Shown one piece after another: positions 19,227-28,508 of a stretch of 64,000 bases of DNA; position 1 is the stretch's first letter; each line of letters opens with the position of its first letter. The notes beneath the pieces are model-generated. The model was not told the DNA's origin, made no database searches, and was given only the letters and a program-made list of their open reading frames with translations. Both the position numbers and the translations under genes were made by a program. Source of the DNA: Leuconostoc carnosum (lineage in GTDB: Bacteria > Bacillota > Bacilli > Lactobacillales > Lactobacillaceae); assembly GCF_014207505.1 (NCBI RefSeq), contig NZ_JACHGL010000006.1:1-64000 (forward strand), written 5' to 3'.

Positions 19227-20243
19227 TTAACCAAAGTAATCAATGCCCATCGCATGACGAACATCTTTCATTGTCGCTTCGGCAACAGCATTAGCGCGCT
19301 CAGATCCGTCCTTTAACATACGCATCACCTCAGGAATATCTTGAGCAAATGTTTGACGTTTTTCTCTTATTGGGGCCAATTCTGTTTCCATAACCTCAAT
19401 CAAATAGCGCTTTAACTTCATGTCACCCAAACCACCAGCCATATACTGCTCTTTTAACACTTGCACAGCTTGCTTATCAGGATCAAAAATATCTAAATAA
19501 GTAAAGACGACATTTCCTTCTACATGCCCTGGGTCAGCAATGTTGATATGTAATGGATCTGTGTACATTGATTTTACTTTTTTAGCTAACGTATCAGCGT
19601 CATCTGAAAGATAAATCCCATTATTTAGTGATTTTGACATTTTAGCATTACCATCAATACCTGGTAAGCGCCCTTGCCCTTTAGGCGGAAAGACACCTAC
19701 AGGTTCAACTAGGACATCAGAATTATAAGCACTATTAAATGAACGTACTACCTCACGTGTCTGTTCAATCATCGGTTCTTGATCATCACCGACCGGTACC
19801 TTGGTTGCACGAAAAATCGTAATATCGGCGGCTTGTGATACAGGATAAGTTAAAAAACCAGCTGGAATGCCTTCACCAAAGCCTTTTTGAGCGATTTCAG
19901 ATTTGACTGTTGGATTGCGTTGCAAACGAGCAACGGAAACTAAATTCATAAAATAATCTGTTAATTCTGGCAAACCTTTAATTTGTGACTGAACAAAGAT
20001 AGTTGTTTTGCTAGGGTCAATCCCCACGGCTAAATAATCCAACGCCACTTCGGTTAACGATTGCCTGATTTTTTCTGGATTACGTGCATTGTCGGTAAAC
20101 GCCTGTGTATCCGCAATCATGACAAAGGGATCGTAGTCTCCTGAATTTTGCATGGCTACACGGTTTTTTAACGAACCAATATAGTGACCAATATGTAATT
20201 TACCAGTTGGACGATCACCTGTTAAATAAATTTCTCTAGACAT
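19227..20243 (-). CDS. trpS: Tryptophanyl-tRNA synthetase
   Basis: A 338-residue class Ic synthetase that charges tRNA-Trp. The HIGH-type signature is [10 protein letters not shown] at about residues 14-23 and the KMSKS loop is present as [10 protein letters not shown] near 200. Length and architecture are those of the single-domain bacterial enzyme. GAAGGA precedes the ATG. I found no T-box leader in the short region upstream, unlike many Firmicute trpS genes. Confidence 0.96.
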   Translation of the reverse strand: MSREIYLTGDRPTGKLHIGHYIGSLKNRVAMQNSGDYDPFVMIADTQAFTDNARNPEKIRQSLTEVALDYLAVGIDPSKTTIFVQSQIKGLPELTDYFMNLVSVARLQRNPTVKSEIAQKGFGEGIPAGFLTYPVSQAADITIFRATKVPVGDDQEPMIEQTREVVRSFNSAYNSDVLVEPVGVFPPKGQGRLPGIDGNAKMSKSLNNGIYLSDDADTLAKKVKSMYTDPLHINIADPGHVEGNVVFTYLDIFDPDKQAVQVLKEQYMAGGLGDMKLKRYLIEVMETELAPIREKRQTFAQDIPEVMRMLKDGSERANAVAEATMKDVRHAMGIDYFG

Positions 20244-20338
20244 CTTAATTCCTTCTATTTCGAAATGTGCAAACGCACTATTCCTTCATTATACGGTAAT
20301 TTTCATGAGTTGTACAAATTAAAAAATTAAATTTTGAC

Positions 20339-20367
20339 TTGACTTAAATTAGAGTTAAGATTAGAAT
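20339..20367 (+). promoter_or_regulatory. Promoter of the PanE-like gene
   Basis: TTGACT (20339-20344), 17 bases, TAGAAT (20362-20367), about 30 bases before the start codon. Confidence 0.6.
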
Positions 20368-20401
20368 TATATCATCAATAATTAATAGGAGGATTCATAT
20401 T

Positions 20402-21412
20402 ATGAAATATGCAGTAGTTGGTGCGGGCGCTATGGGGTTGAGATATGGGATTTTACTTCAAGAAAATGCTGGTGTTGCAGTTGATTTTATTGAACCAACA
20501 CAAGCTAGTCTCGATAAAATCCATGAGCAGGATGATCAAGTGTGGAAATCACGCGATCATCAAGACAAACATAAAATTAAAATTAATATTTTCTCACCTG
20601 AAGAATATAATGGTACGCCTGATGTTTGGATATTTTTTATGAAACAAATGCAGTTACAAGATGCACTTGATCGTCTAAAGCCAAAATTCAAACCTGGACA
20701 AACAGCATTAGGTGCGATGAACGGTATGGGACACATTGAAAAGTTACAAAATTATTTCGATGATGCCCATATTATTGGTGGTACAGCTATGATCGCTACC
20801 GTATTAAATGATTACGGGGATGTTGACTTTATGGGTGCTGAGAGTGCCGGCTCATCCGTTTATGCAAACTTAACTGAGCAGCCTTCAGAAACCATGGACT
20901 TGCTTCAAAAAGATTTTCAAGCAGCACATTTGAATCCATCTTACACTGAAAATTTCATGGGAACATTGCTTACTAAAGTCTTTTTTAACGCAGTTGAAAA
21001 TTCAATTGCAACAATGTTCCAGTCACGTATGGGGCAGTTAATGGCCTATGATAACTTTTTAGAGGGTATCGCACGTCCCTTGATTAATGAAGCTTATGAT
21101 GCCGCTGAAGCAGCTGGTATCAAACTGATTGAAACACGTAATGAAATGGTGGCCCAAGTGGACTATGTTTCTAACGTCGCTAATCCACTTCATTTCCCTT
21201 CAATGTATCAAGATTTTGTTAAAGGACGTCCCACAGAAGTGGATTATATCAATGGTTGGATTGCTGATTTGGCTGATAAGCACGGCACACAAGCACCTAA
21301 TCACCGACTAGTGACACATTTCGTACATCTAGCAGAATCTATGCGTGAATTTACACCACCAGTTAATAAATTAGCACCTGATTATAAAGAGGCAGCTGCT
21401 ACTCAAGCTTAA
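20402..21412 (+). CDS. panE: Ketopantoate reductase-like 2-hydroxyacid dehydrogenase
   Basis: A 336-residue NADPH-dependent oxidoreductase of the ApbA/PanE family. The Rossmann motif VVGAGAMGLRYG is at residues 5-16, and the substrate-binding C-terminal domain has KVFFNAVENSIATMF and the catalytic-lysine region near 200. True PanE reduces 2-dehydropantoate to pantoate; related lactic acid bacterial enzymes, including lactococcal PanE, reduce branched-chain 2-oxoacids to D-2-hydroxyacids, which may be the role here. AGGAGG precedes the ATG. It is alone; no other pantothenate gene is near. Confidence 0.83.
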   Translation: MKYAVVGAGAMGLRYGILLQENAGVAVDFIEPTQASLDKIHEQDDQVWKSRDHQDKHKIKINIFSPEEYNGTPDVWIFFMKQMQLQDALDRLKPKFKPGQTALGAMNGMGHIEKLQNYFDDAHIIGGTAMIATVLNDYGDVDFMGAESAGSSVYANLTEQPSETMDLLQKDFQAAHLNPSYTENFMGTLLTKVFFNAVENSIATMFQSRMGQLMAYDNFLEGIARPLINEAYDAAEAAGIKLIETRNEMVAQVDYVSNVANPLHFPSMYQDFVKGRPTEVDYINGWIADLADKHGTQAPNHRLVTHFVHLAESMREFTPPVNKLAPDYKEAAATQA

Positions 21413-21468
21413 TCCATGGTTCTTTTGCAAAACAGCAAACAATTGCATTAAAATATAATAAGATAGTA

Positions 21469-21533
21469 CCCCTAGGGAATATGATAATATTTGATTACAA
21501 AATCAACATTATTACATTTCCTAGGGGCTTTTC
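21469..21533 (+). terminator. Long-stem terminator after the PanE-like gene
   Basis: CCCCTAGG at 21469 pairs with CCTAGGGG ending at 21527, with partly paired AT-rich inner arms, followed by CTTTTC. The stem is unusually long for a terminator and spans nearly 60 bases. Confidence 0.65.
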
Positions 21534-21618
21534 GTCTCTAATACTAGATTTGAACTCAAAAAAGCCTCTAACGCCAGATTTTCCGGTCATTAAAAGCTTT
21601 GTTTAATTGACTATACAA

Positions 21619-23556
21619 TTATCCACGCACAACAACATTCATAGCACTTGGGGTTTTCCAACCTAACGCGTAGTTATTATGGTTAACGTAATGCCAATTA
21701 TTTGTACTAATATAATATTCTCTTTTTGAATTTGCATAGGGGTCAGAAATTAAAAATTGATTATTATTATAACCAACAATCGTCATCACATGAAATGCTC
21801 GCCCTAATTGCCAATAATAATCCCCCCACGTCACAATTGGATTACCATTTAACAACTCACTGATCACATCATTAACAGAGGCACCTGTTATATCAACAAT
21901 ATTATTATCATATTTTTTCATGCTTGACGCAAGTTTAGAAGCAAATACTGTTTCAGTTTTAGCGCTACCAACACCTTTTGGGTTACCATAAAATCCAGTG
22001 CTTGGTGTCTTATGATAACCATACCCAGTTGCATTATAGATTTTTGGCAAGCTATAGTATTTATTTTTGTTAGATAAAGCTATCTGTAAAGCGGTTGCTT
22101 CACACCCCTCTGGGTAACCTTCATTAAGTTGTGAATACCAATTATGTCTCAATGTCACATTGTCTACGTCACCAGCATGGTTAACATGATATGAATTCAT
22201 ATTATGATCATTAAAATAGCGATTACGATACTGCTTATAGTCACTACCATAATACTCTAACCCTGTTTTACTATATTTTCTAAACCCCTTGACAGCATCA
22301 CCATTGGCACTTAAATAATAATAGGTATTCCCCGTTTTTGCATAGGTATTACGTACTTGTTTGTAGTCCTGTCCGTAATATTCTAAACCTTTATCATAAT
22401 GGCGAACACCCTTGACAGCATCACCATTGGCACCTAAGTAATAATAGGTATTCCCTGTTTTTGCATAGGTGTTACGTACTTGTTTATAGTCCTGTCCGTA
22501 ATATTCTAAACCTTTATCATAATGGCGAACACCCTTGACAGCATCACCATTGGCACTTAAGTAATAATAGGTATTCCCCGTTTTTGCATAGGTATTACGT
22601 ACTTGTTTGTAGTCCTGTCCGTAATATTCTAAACCTTTATCATAATAGCGAGCACCCTTAATGGCATCACCATTGGCACCAAAGTAATAATATGTATTGT
22701 TTGTTTTAATATAATTATTACGTACCTGTTTCAAATCTTGACCATAATATTCCAAGCCATCACGATAGTGTCGTAATCCCGTGATTGCATGCCCATCAAA
22801 CAAATCAAAAAACATATAAGTTTGGTTTTGTTTGAGATAGCCATAATGCATTTGACCGGTATTATTATCATAATAAACAGTTTTATGTGCCAATTGCGTT
22901 AATCCTTTGGATTGAACACCGTCTGTACCAAAATTATACCATCTATTATCAATATGCTTTTCGCCCGTCACCATATTCCCATTTTGGTAATATTTTGTTT
23001 GTCCGTTTTCGGTAATAAAACCATTTTTCGAATTAATTTCTGGTATTGTCGCTGCCTTTTTTTGTGGCTGAGTTGACGCTGGTATCTTATTCTCGGTACT
23101 TTTATATCCAGGTTGTATATCATGGTGCGTGCCAGTTACGTTGTTTGTGACACTTGAACTCGTTTGCCCTTGATACGCTTTTACCGGTGCTGTTTGCGTA
23201 TCTGGTGTTGTTGCTTGAACATTACTAGATGATACTTGGTCGTCTGGTAGTTTCGTTGCACTTGACAGTGTGGCGTCATTATCTTTTGTGACAGTTGCTG
23301 GCGTTGACTGTTCCATCTTCGATTGATTAGCCGTTTCACTTGCAGAACGAGATGATGTATATGAACTATCGGACTGACTGGATATACTTTGACTAGACTG
23401 AACCTTTGTTTCGCCTTGTGTTGACTCTGTTAATGTATCAGCTAAAATATTTTGACTAGATACCCCCATAGCCATTGTCGCAAAGGCTGTTACCATGACC
23501 GTAAAAATAAATTTTCCGGACTTGTATAATTTATAATGTTGTTTTGAATTTTTCAT
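21619..23556 (-). CDS. Secreted glucan-binding-repeat protein with C39-like peptidase domain
   Basis: This 645-residue protein starts with a KxYKxGK-type signal (HYKLYKSGKFIF, then a hydrophobic core ending near ILADT at about 40), as in glucansucrases and other secreted Leuconostoc proteins. A Ser/Thr-rich linker (40-170) leads into aromatic repeats (about 175-460) of the cell-wall/glucan-binding type. The C-terminal 170 residues form a peptidase_C39_2-like papain fold with the catalytic Cys in EGCEATAL, His in AFHVMTIVGYN and Asp in LISDPY. It probably binds wall or dextran and cleaves a peptide outside the cell. I start at the ATG at 23556, not at an upstream frame codon. Confidence 0.8.
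   Translation of the reverse strand: MKNSKQHYKLYKSGKFIFTVMVTAFATMAMGVSSQNILADTLTESTQGETKVQSSQSISSQSDSSYTSSRSASETANQSKMEQSTPATVTKDNDATLSSATKLPDDQVSSSNVQATTPDTQTAPVKAYQGQTSSSVTNNVTGTHHDIQPGYKSTENKIPASTQPQKKAATIPEINSKNGFITENGQTKYYQNGNMVTGEKHIDNRWYNFGTDGVQSKGLTQLAHKTVYYDNNTGQMHYGYLKQNQTYMFFDLFDGHAITGLRHYRDGLEYYGQDLKQVRNNYIKTNNTYYYFGANGDAIKGARYYDKGLEYYGQDYKQVRNTYAKTGNTYYYLSANGDAVKGVRHYDKGLEYYGQDYKQVRNTYAKTGNTYYYLGANGDAVKGVRHYDKGLEYYGQDYKQVRNTYAKTGNTYYYLSANGDAVKGFRKYSKTGLEYYGSDYKQYRNRYFNDHNMNSYHVNHAGDVDNVTLRHNWYSQLNEGYPEGCEATALQIALSNKNKYYSLPKIYNATGYGYHKTPSTGFYGNPKGVGSAKTETVFASKLASSMKKYDNNIVDITGASVNDVISELLNGNPIVTWGDYYWQLGRAFHVMTIVGYNNNQFLISDPYANSKREYYISTNNWHYVNHNNYALGWKTPSAMNVVVRG
22263..22800 (-). 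repeat. Tandem 123-bp coding repeats
   Basis: Four successive copies with a period of exactly 123 bp (41 codons) are anchored at 22321, 22444, 22567 and 22690. The middle copies are almost identical at DNA level. Each encodes GLEYYGQDYKQVRNTYAK-type sequence with a Tyr-rich hairpin and a DAVKG turn. Near-identity suggests recent amplification or gene conversion, and copy number could vary between strains. Confidence 0.9.
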
Positions 23557-23664
23557 GCTACTCCCACCCCTAAATTTAAGCATTATTTCTACTTTAGTTA
23601 TTTTATCACTTTCGTTTATCAAAATAAATATCTACTTTTATTCCAATTTATCATGTAGAAAACA

Positions 23665-24600
23665 TTACTCTAATAACTCTAACGTCGCTTGGTGCTGTTG
23701 ACCATCAAAATATTTGTCCAATGCCTGTTGATATAAGCCTTTTATATCAGATGCCTTAATAAAAATCGTCAAACTGGCTTGAAATTTTATGGCGTCTACT
23801 TCACCGAGCAAAGCAACTGGATCATCATTTTGCCATGCTAAAGTAACCTTAATGATATTTTCTAAACGTTGACGTAGTCGCTCATTTTCTAAATATGCGC
23901 GCGCCTCCTGAATACCGTCCAAACCATAATATGTTGCGCGCTCACTACTACCTAAGCCACGTAACTGTGGCAAAACATACCACATCCAGTGCGTTTGCTT
24001 TTGTCCATTGTTCAATTCCTTGATAGCATCATTATAGCTATTAACCCCAACAATTCGACCATCTTGTGCATCAATAAACCGTTGCAGTTCGCTATTAATT
24101 GTTAACATCTGTGTTGTTCCTGTTGCTTTATATTGACGATACACACGATACACAGCTTGCCCAGAAAAAGTCAAATGTTCATGATCTATAGTTTTAAGAC
24201 TCATCCATTTTTTGGCATCAATTTCTGTGGCATCTAACTCACCAGCTTCATCTTGCCAGTCTTGCAACAAAAAAACGTTATTGTACAACTTAGCAACATC
24301 CCCATTAGGATAATGTGCGATATAATGGCGACCAGAAATAGCACCAATCAATTGCAACTTTTCTGGATCAGCATGGACACCAGCCTCTTCCAAGGCTTCG
24401 CGTGCTGCATTTTCTTGCCATGACATTTCGGGTTCAATATAACCACCCGGAAAAGCCCAGCCATCAAAATCACGGTTATAAATCATCAATAACTCACCTT
24501 GATTATTTTCAATAATCACATCGCTTGTAGGCATCACCAATTCAAAATCATGGCCCACAATTTCACGAATTTTAGCAACATAAGAATCTTTATATGGCAT
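23665..24600 (-). CDS. NUDIX hydrolase fused to a DUF1810 domain
   Basis: This 311-residue protein joins two domains. Residues about 20-165 are a NUDIX hydrolase with a complete box, GGYIEPEMSWQENAAREALEEAGV, of the family that cleaves nucleoside diphosphates linked to another moiety. Residues about 170-305 look like DUF1810, with LQRFIDAQDG, a Tyr/Asn-rich linker, KQTHWMWYVLPQLRGLGSSERATYYGL and a terminal DAIKFQASLTIF. DUF1810 has no function I can state with certainty. There is no clear ribosome binding site before the ATG. It stands alone between the secreted peptidase and the nucleoid-associated gene. Confidence 0.78.
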   Translation of the reverse strand: MPYKDSYVAKIREIVGHDFELVMPTSDVIIENNQGELLMIYNRDFDGWAFPGGYIEPEMSWQENAAREALEEAGVHADPEKLQLIGAISGRHYIAHYPNGDVAKLYNNVFLLQDWQDEAGELDATEIDAKKWMSLKTIDHEHLTFSGQAVYRVYRQYKATGTTQMLTINSELQRFIDAQDGRIVGVNSYNDAIKELNNGQKQTHWMWYVLPQLRGLGSSERATYYGLDGIQEARAYLENERLRQRLENIIKVTLAWQNDDPVALLGEVDAIKFQASLTIFIKASDIKGLYQQALDKYFDGQQHQATLELLE

Positions 24601-24714
24601 TAGTTTATGACACTGATGTATCGTTCGGATTAAGCCCTAACACAGCTAACCACGCTGCAAGACATTCCAACAAGTATCAGCATATCCTCCAATATTTCAT
24701 AGTATTTATATTTA

Positions 24715-25704
24715 TTATACCGTAAATTTATTTAACACTGAATCAATGTCTTTAATCACTAACGACATTGTGCCATCTGGATGATTCATGAATTCAACTT
24801 TATTTTTATCTTGATAAACTGACATTGGGATTGAAATTTCAATACCTGAATCTAGTTTGAATTTTTGTACTCGAAATTTTTTTTCATATTTCTGTGTATT
24901 TTCAACAGGAATACTTTTATCGACCATCTTATCAGTCATTTTTTCTTTGTACTGTTGTTGTGCAGAAATATTATCAGAAAACACCTTTTCAGCAATCATA
25001 TCTGTATTAATGCTGCCAGATTCTAGAGCATCATAAATAACTTCCTGTGTCATCGCCAAGACTTCATGTTCTGGTAGATCATCGTCTTGCTCAGCAACAT
25101 TTTTGACAGTACGCTTGATTGTTTGAATATTTTCTTTAACCGATACTTCAGGTACAATTTCTAGAAATCGGTCTGAAAAATAAGTTGCACGGTGACCATC
25201 AATCAGGTACTTTTTCTCCAACAATTGATAATGCCATGTATCTAAGTTCACTAAAATAGCTTCTTCGACGCTTTGGGTAGCTGCTGGTAAAATGGCCTGA
25301 TTAAGTACTAAATTATTCACCATTCTATCATCAATATATTCAACAGTGTGCGCATAACGTGGCGTGAAATTAAGTTTTAACAACCCAAATAGTCGGCCTT
25401 CATCTGTTGTTGCTTGAAAACTCAACAAGTCACCTGGTTGTACAGTCTCAATAGCTTCAATCGTGCCAAATAATTTCGTAGCTAAATCTGTGGTCATATG
25501 AGCAAAATCAGATTCTGCTAGCTTGTCTTTAACGTACCCTGGTGCCAAAGTGCCCGTCTTAACATCGCCGTTACTAACTTTAGCCGTCAGCTTTTCAATA
25601 TATTCGACCACGCCAACATTATCTACTGCCATCTCGCCTTGTGAGGCTATTAAATTACCTGTGTTCATATCTAATATGTGTAAAATTGCGTGTTGTATTA
25701 TCAT
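24715..25704 (-). CDS. Nucleoid-associated protein (NdpA/YejK-like)
   Basis: A 329-residue acidic protein matching the 37-kDa nucleoid-associated family: it begins MIIQHAILHILDMNTG, has a central PAYTHTVEYIDD-like segment and ends with a conserved strand-rich region (FKLDSGIEISIPMSVYQDKNKVEF). The family was named for co-purification with nucleoids; the molecular role is unclear, and members also occur in defence islands. No such island is visible here. The ribosome binding site is weak. Confidence 0.78.
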   Translation of the reverse strand: MIIQHAILHILDMNTGNLIASQGEMAVDNVGVVEYIEKLTAKVSNGDVKTGTLAPGYVKDKLAESDFAHMTTDLATKLFGTIEAIETVQPGDLLSFQATTDEGRLFGLLKLNFTPRYAHTVEYIDDRMVNNLVLNQAILPAATQSVEEAILVNLDTWHYQLLEKKYLIDGHRATYFSDRFLEIVPEVSVKENIQTIKRTVKNVAEQDDDLPEHEVLAMTQEVIYDALESGSINTDMIAEKVFSDNISAQQQYKEKMTDKMVDKSIPVENTQKYEKKFRVQKFKLDSGIEISIPMSVYQDKNKVEFMNHPDGTMSLVIKDIDSVLNKFTV

Positions 25705-25752
25705 TTATCCATTGTAGCTAAGATACTGTTGATTGTCATCATAAAATCAACT

Positions 25753-25784
25753 AAAAAAATAGACAATTACCTAAAATTGTCTAT
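25753..25784 (-). terminator. clpL terminator
   Basis: On the minus strand ATAGACAATTTTAGGTAATTGTCTAT forms an eight-base-pair stem followed by seven T, just after the clpL stop. Confidence 0.85.
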
Positions 25785-25798
25785 CATTTTATATTAAA

Positions 25799-27925
25799 TT
25801 ACTGACTAACGACTGCTGAAATGACAACTTTATCATCAACTAAATCTGCTTGTAAGTCTTTTTCACCAGGATTATCTAGATAAAAGTCGGTTACTTGATC
25901 ACGAATTTGTTGCTCAATCACACGACGTAGTGGTCGTGCGCCTAATGCCTCATCGTAACCCGCCTCAATCAAATGATCTTTAACATCGTCAGATACCTTT
26001 AATGTTAACTCTTTCTTAGCCAATGTCTTATTCACATCATCTAACATCAAATCAATAATCTGCTTCAAGTCTTGCTTACTTAATGCTGAAAATTCAATCA
26101 CACCATTAAAACGATTCAAGAATTCTGGACGGAAGTATGGTGCCAATCGATCCATTAGCTCACCTTCACTCTTATCTGAAAAACCGGCATTTGATGTGGC
26201 AATAATCACGGTATTCTTAAAGTTAACCACATTACCTTGCCCATCAGTTAAGCGACCATCATCCATAACTTGTAGTAACAAAGTCAATACTTGTGGATTT
26301 GCCTTTTCAATTTCATCTAGCAGCACAATTGAATAGGGATTACGACGAACCTTCTCTGTTAAAGTATTACTGTTATCATCATATCCAATATATCCAGCTG
26401 TTGTACCAATTAACTTAGATACAGCTGTGAGATCCGAATACTCTGACATATCTAAACGTACAATATTTTCTTTACTACCAAACATATCAAGCGCTAATTG
26501 TTTAGCTAATTCCGTTTTACCAACGCCGGTTGGCCCAACAAATAGGAAACTACCAATTGGCCGATTCCCTTCATCAAAGCCAGCACGATTACGACGAATA
26601 GCACGTGCTACCATATTGACGGCTTCATCTTGTCCAATAACTTTACCTGCTAATCGTTGACCTATTGTCTTCAAACGTTCAATATCCGAAGCGCCCATTT
26701 GAGCAACAGGAATACCAGTTAATCGTTCGACAGATTCAGCAACATCGTTAGACGTGGCAATAACCTTAGTGGCCTCATCTGCTCCCGATATTTGCTTCTC
26801 AAAATCTGCAATTTGGTGCTTATACTTCAACGCTGCTTCATAATCTTCGTCAGCAACGGCTTTTTCTTGCTTTACTTTCACATCAGTCATTTGCTTTTCC
26901 AAACTAACTTTATCCGTCACTGGATTCTTAGCTGACAAATGTGCAGCCGTCATATCAAGTAAATCGATTGCCTTATCAGGCAATGAGCGTTGCGGAATAT
27001 ATTGCACGGCATAATCAACGGCTGCCTTTAAAACATCTGCCGGTAATTCTACATGATGATGCTTCTCATATAGTTTTGAAATACCCTTCAAAATTTCAAG
27101 TGTATCTTTTGGTGAAGGTGCATTAACTGTTACTTCATTGAAACGACGTGCCAAAGCTGCATTCTTCATGATAGTGTTACGATACTCATCTTGCGTTGTG
27201 GCACCAATTAATGAAATCTCACCACGGCTCAATGCTGGCTTAATAATATCAGCTAAACCTTTGCCACCATCTTCACCACCGGTTGATCCAGCACCTAATA
27301 TTTGATGAATTTCATCGAAGAACAGGATAACATTTCCTGCAGCTTTAACCTCTTTCATCAAATTTTGAATATTTTCTTCAAAAGCGCCACGGAATTGTGT
27401 GCCTGCTTCCAAACTAGAAATATCAATACTATAAATTTCCTTGTCTTTAATTGATGCGGGCACATCACCATTAACAATTGCTTGTGCTAAACCTTCAACA
27501 ACTGCTGTCTTACCAACCCCGGCATCACCAACAAGTACTGGATTATTCTTAGTACGACGTCCTAATATTTCAGCAGTTTCTTGAATTTCTTTATTACGGC
27601 CAATGACTGGATCAAGTAACCCGTCACGTGCTTCTTTGGTCAAATTACGACCTAGCTTTGCCAGCATCCCTTCTTGCTTACTTTGTCCATGTTGCTGTAC
27701 TGCTTCTTGTGGCTGCCCATTACCAACCGCTGGATTACCTTGTCCTTGTGGTAACTGTCCTGTTTGACGGTACTTCACGAATTCTTCCGGGGTTACTTCA
27801 CGACCGTTAATTAAGTAACGACGTTTCTCCGAATTCATACCATTCATATTTCCCATCATATTATTAAAAATATTATTCATATCTGATCCAAATGGATCAT
27901 TGAACAAATCATTATTGTTAGCCAT
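25799..27925 (-). CDS. clpL: ATP-dependent chaperone ClpL
   Basis: ClpL is a Hsp100 disaggregase-type chaperone typical of lactic acid bacteria and streptococci, linked to heat and acid tolerance. The 708-residue product lacks a Clp-N domain and instead has an Asn/Met-rich N-terminus followed by [18 protein letters not shown], as in other ClpL. Two AAA+ modules are intact: Walker A GDAGVGKT and Walker B LFFDEIHQ (about 130-210), then GPTGVGKT and VLLDEIEK (about 455-540), separated by a coiled middle region. GGAG precedes the ATG. It lies 55 bases behind a small HTH gene and is probably in its operon. Confidence 0.94.
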   Translation of the reverse strand: MANNNDLFNDPFGSDMNNIFNNMMGNMNGMNSEKRRYLINGREVTPEEFVKYRQTGQLPQGQGNPAVGNGQPQEAVQQHGQSKQEGMLAKLGRNLTKEARDGLLDPVIGRNKEIQETAEILGRRTKNNPVLVGDAGVGKTAVVEGLAQAIVNGDVPASIKDKEIYSIDISSLEAGTQFRGAFEENIQNLMKEVKAAGNVILFFDEIHQILGAGSTGGEDGGKGLADIIKPALSRGEISLIGATTQDEYRNTIMKNAALARRFNEVTVNAPSPKDTLEILKGISKLYEKHHHVELPADVLKAAVDYAVQYIPQRSLPDKAIDLLDMTAAHLSAKNPVTDKVSLEKQMTDVKVKQEKAVADEDYEAALKYKHQIADFEKQISGADEATKVIATSNDVAESVERLTGIPVAQMGASDIERLKTIGQRLAGKVIGQDEAVNMVARAIRRNRAGFDEGNRPIGSFLFVGPTGVGKTELAKQLALDMFGSKENIVRLDMSEYSDLTAVSKLIGTTAGYIGYDDNSNTLTEKVRRNPYSIVLLDEIEKANPQVLTLLLQVMDDGRLTDGQGNVVNFKNTVIIATSNAGFSDKSEGELMDRLAPYFRPEFLNRFNGVIEFSALSKQDLKQIIDLMLDDVNKTLAKKELTLKVSDDVKDHLIEAGYDEALGARPLRRVIEQQIRDQVTDFYLDNPGEKDLQADLVDDKVVISAVVSQ

Positions 27926-27953
27926 AGTCTAAAATCTCCTTTTTATTAATGTA

Positions 27954-27969
27954 CTTGTAGGAATACAAG
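27954..27969 (-). promoter_or_regulatory. Hairpin/operator between the HTH gene and clpL
   Basis: CTTGTA-TTCC-TACAAG is a perfect six-base inverted repeat in the 55-base gap, immediately before the clpL ribosome binding site. It has no T-run, so it is either an mRNA hairpin affecting clpL translation or a protein site. Confidence 0.4.
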
Positions 27970-27980
27970 CACTTATGCTA

Positions 27981-28205
27981 TCATTCATCAAAATAAAGTT
28001 TCTCAAGGTCTCTGAGTACTTCCCACATTGCTTTATGTTGTGCCTTTGCTAAGGCATCAAGATCACGCATATTTAAACTTGTTGCATCTGATTGTGTTTT
28101 GTTAAACGATTTATGAATCGTCGTATACCCATACCCAGAATCCTTCGCCACGCGATAAATAGTTAACGAATTATCATCCAAATATGCCTTAATATCAAAT
28201 CTCAT
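27981..28205 (-). CDS. Small HTH regulator upstream of clpL
   Basis: A 74-residue protein consisting almost only of a Cro/CI-like helix-turn-helix: RVAKDSGYGYTTIHKSFN resembles the HTH core at about residues 18-35. Such minimal XRE proteins usually repress their own promoter. Its ATG overlaps the stop of a 27-residue ORF (ATGA). The promoter upstream carries a 22-bp perfect palindrome, a natural operator for it. Because clpL follows within 55 bases, this may be the regulator of clpL. The exact family is not recognised. Confidence 0.75.
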   Translation of the reverse strand: MRFDIKAYLDDNSLTIYRVAKDSGYGYTTIHKSFNKTQSDATSLNMRDLDALAKAQHKAMWEVLRDLEKLYFDE

Positions 28206-28285
28206 TCCAAATCACTGTCCTTGTTAGTTTGACCTCGCACACGATTATGTGCGTAATCTTTCATAAAGTTGCTGCTTCTAATCAT
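28202..28285 (-). CDS. 27-residue leader ORF coupled to the HTH gene
   Basis: A short frame starting ATG at 28285 with AAAGGAG ten bases upstream encodes a charged, hydrophilic 27-residue peptide beginning MIRSSNFMKDYAHNRV. Its TGA overlaps the next ATG, the classical coupling arrangement. I do not recognise the peptide. It could be a translational coupler, an antitoxin-like partner or a chance frame; the good ribosome binding site favours real translation. Confidence 0.45.
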   Translation of the reverse strand: MIRSSNFMKDYAHNRVRGQTNKDSDLE

Positions 28286-28358
28286 TAGCCACATCTCCTT
28301 TACCGAAAAAGGTTGCGAACTTAACTGTCCGCTATTCTTTCCCTTTCTCCATACTTAA

Positions 28359-28386
28359 ATTATAACACATATGTGTTATAACACAA
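28359..28386 (-). promoter_or_regulatory. Promoter and palindromic operator of the HTH-clpL unit
   Basis: On the minus strand TTGTGT (28381-28386), a 16-base spacer and TATAAT (28359-28364). A perfect 22-bp palindrome (28360-28381, core AACACATATGTGTT) fills the spacer and covers the -10, with a further GTGTTATAACAC overlap on its upstream side. A bound dimer would block RNA polymerase directly. Confidence 0.7.
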
Positions 28387-28508
28387 TAGTGGAATAACTT
28401 TAATTTCAGTATGTTATTGAATCAAGTTTCCCATAGTTAGCACGTTTAACATGTTATGATGGTAAGGTAACTATAGAGAATTTGGCATTGCAATGCAGAA
28501 AGTTAAAC

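Noticed and set aside
28228-28234. CtsR operator for clpL
   Set aside because: Only one heptad-like GGTCAAA is present; the tandem repeat required for CtsR is missing and it lies inside the small ORF.
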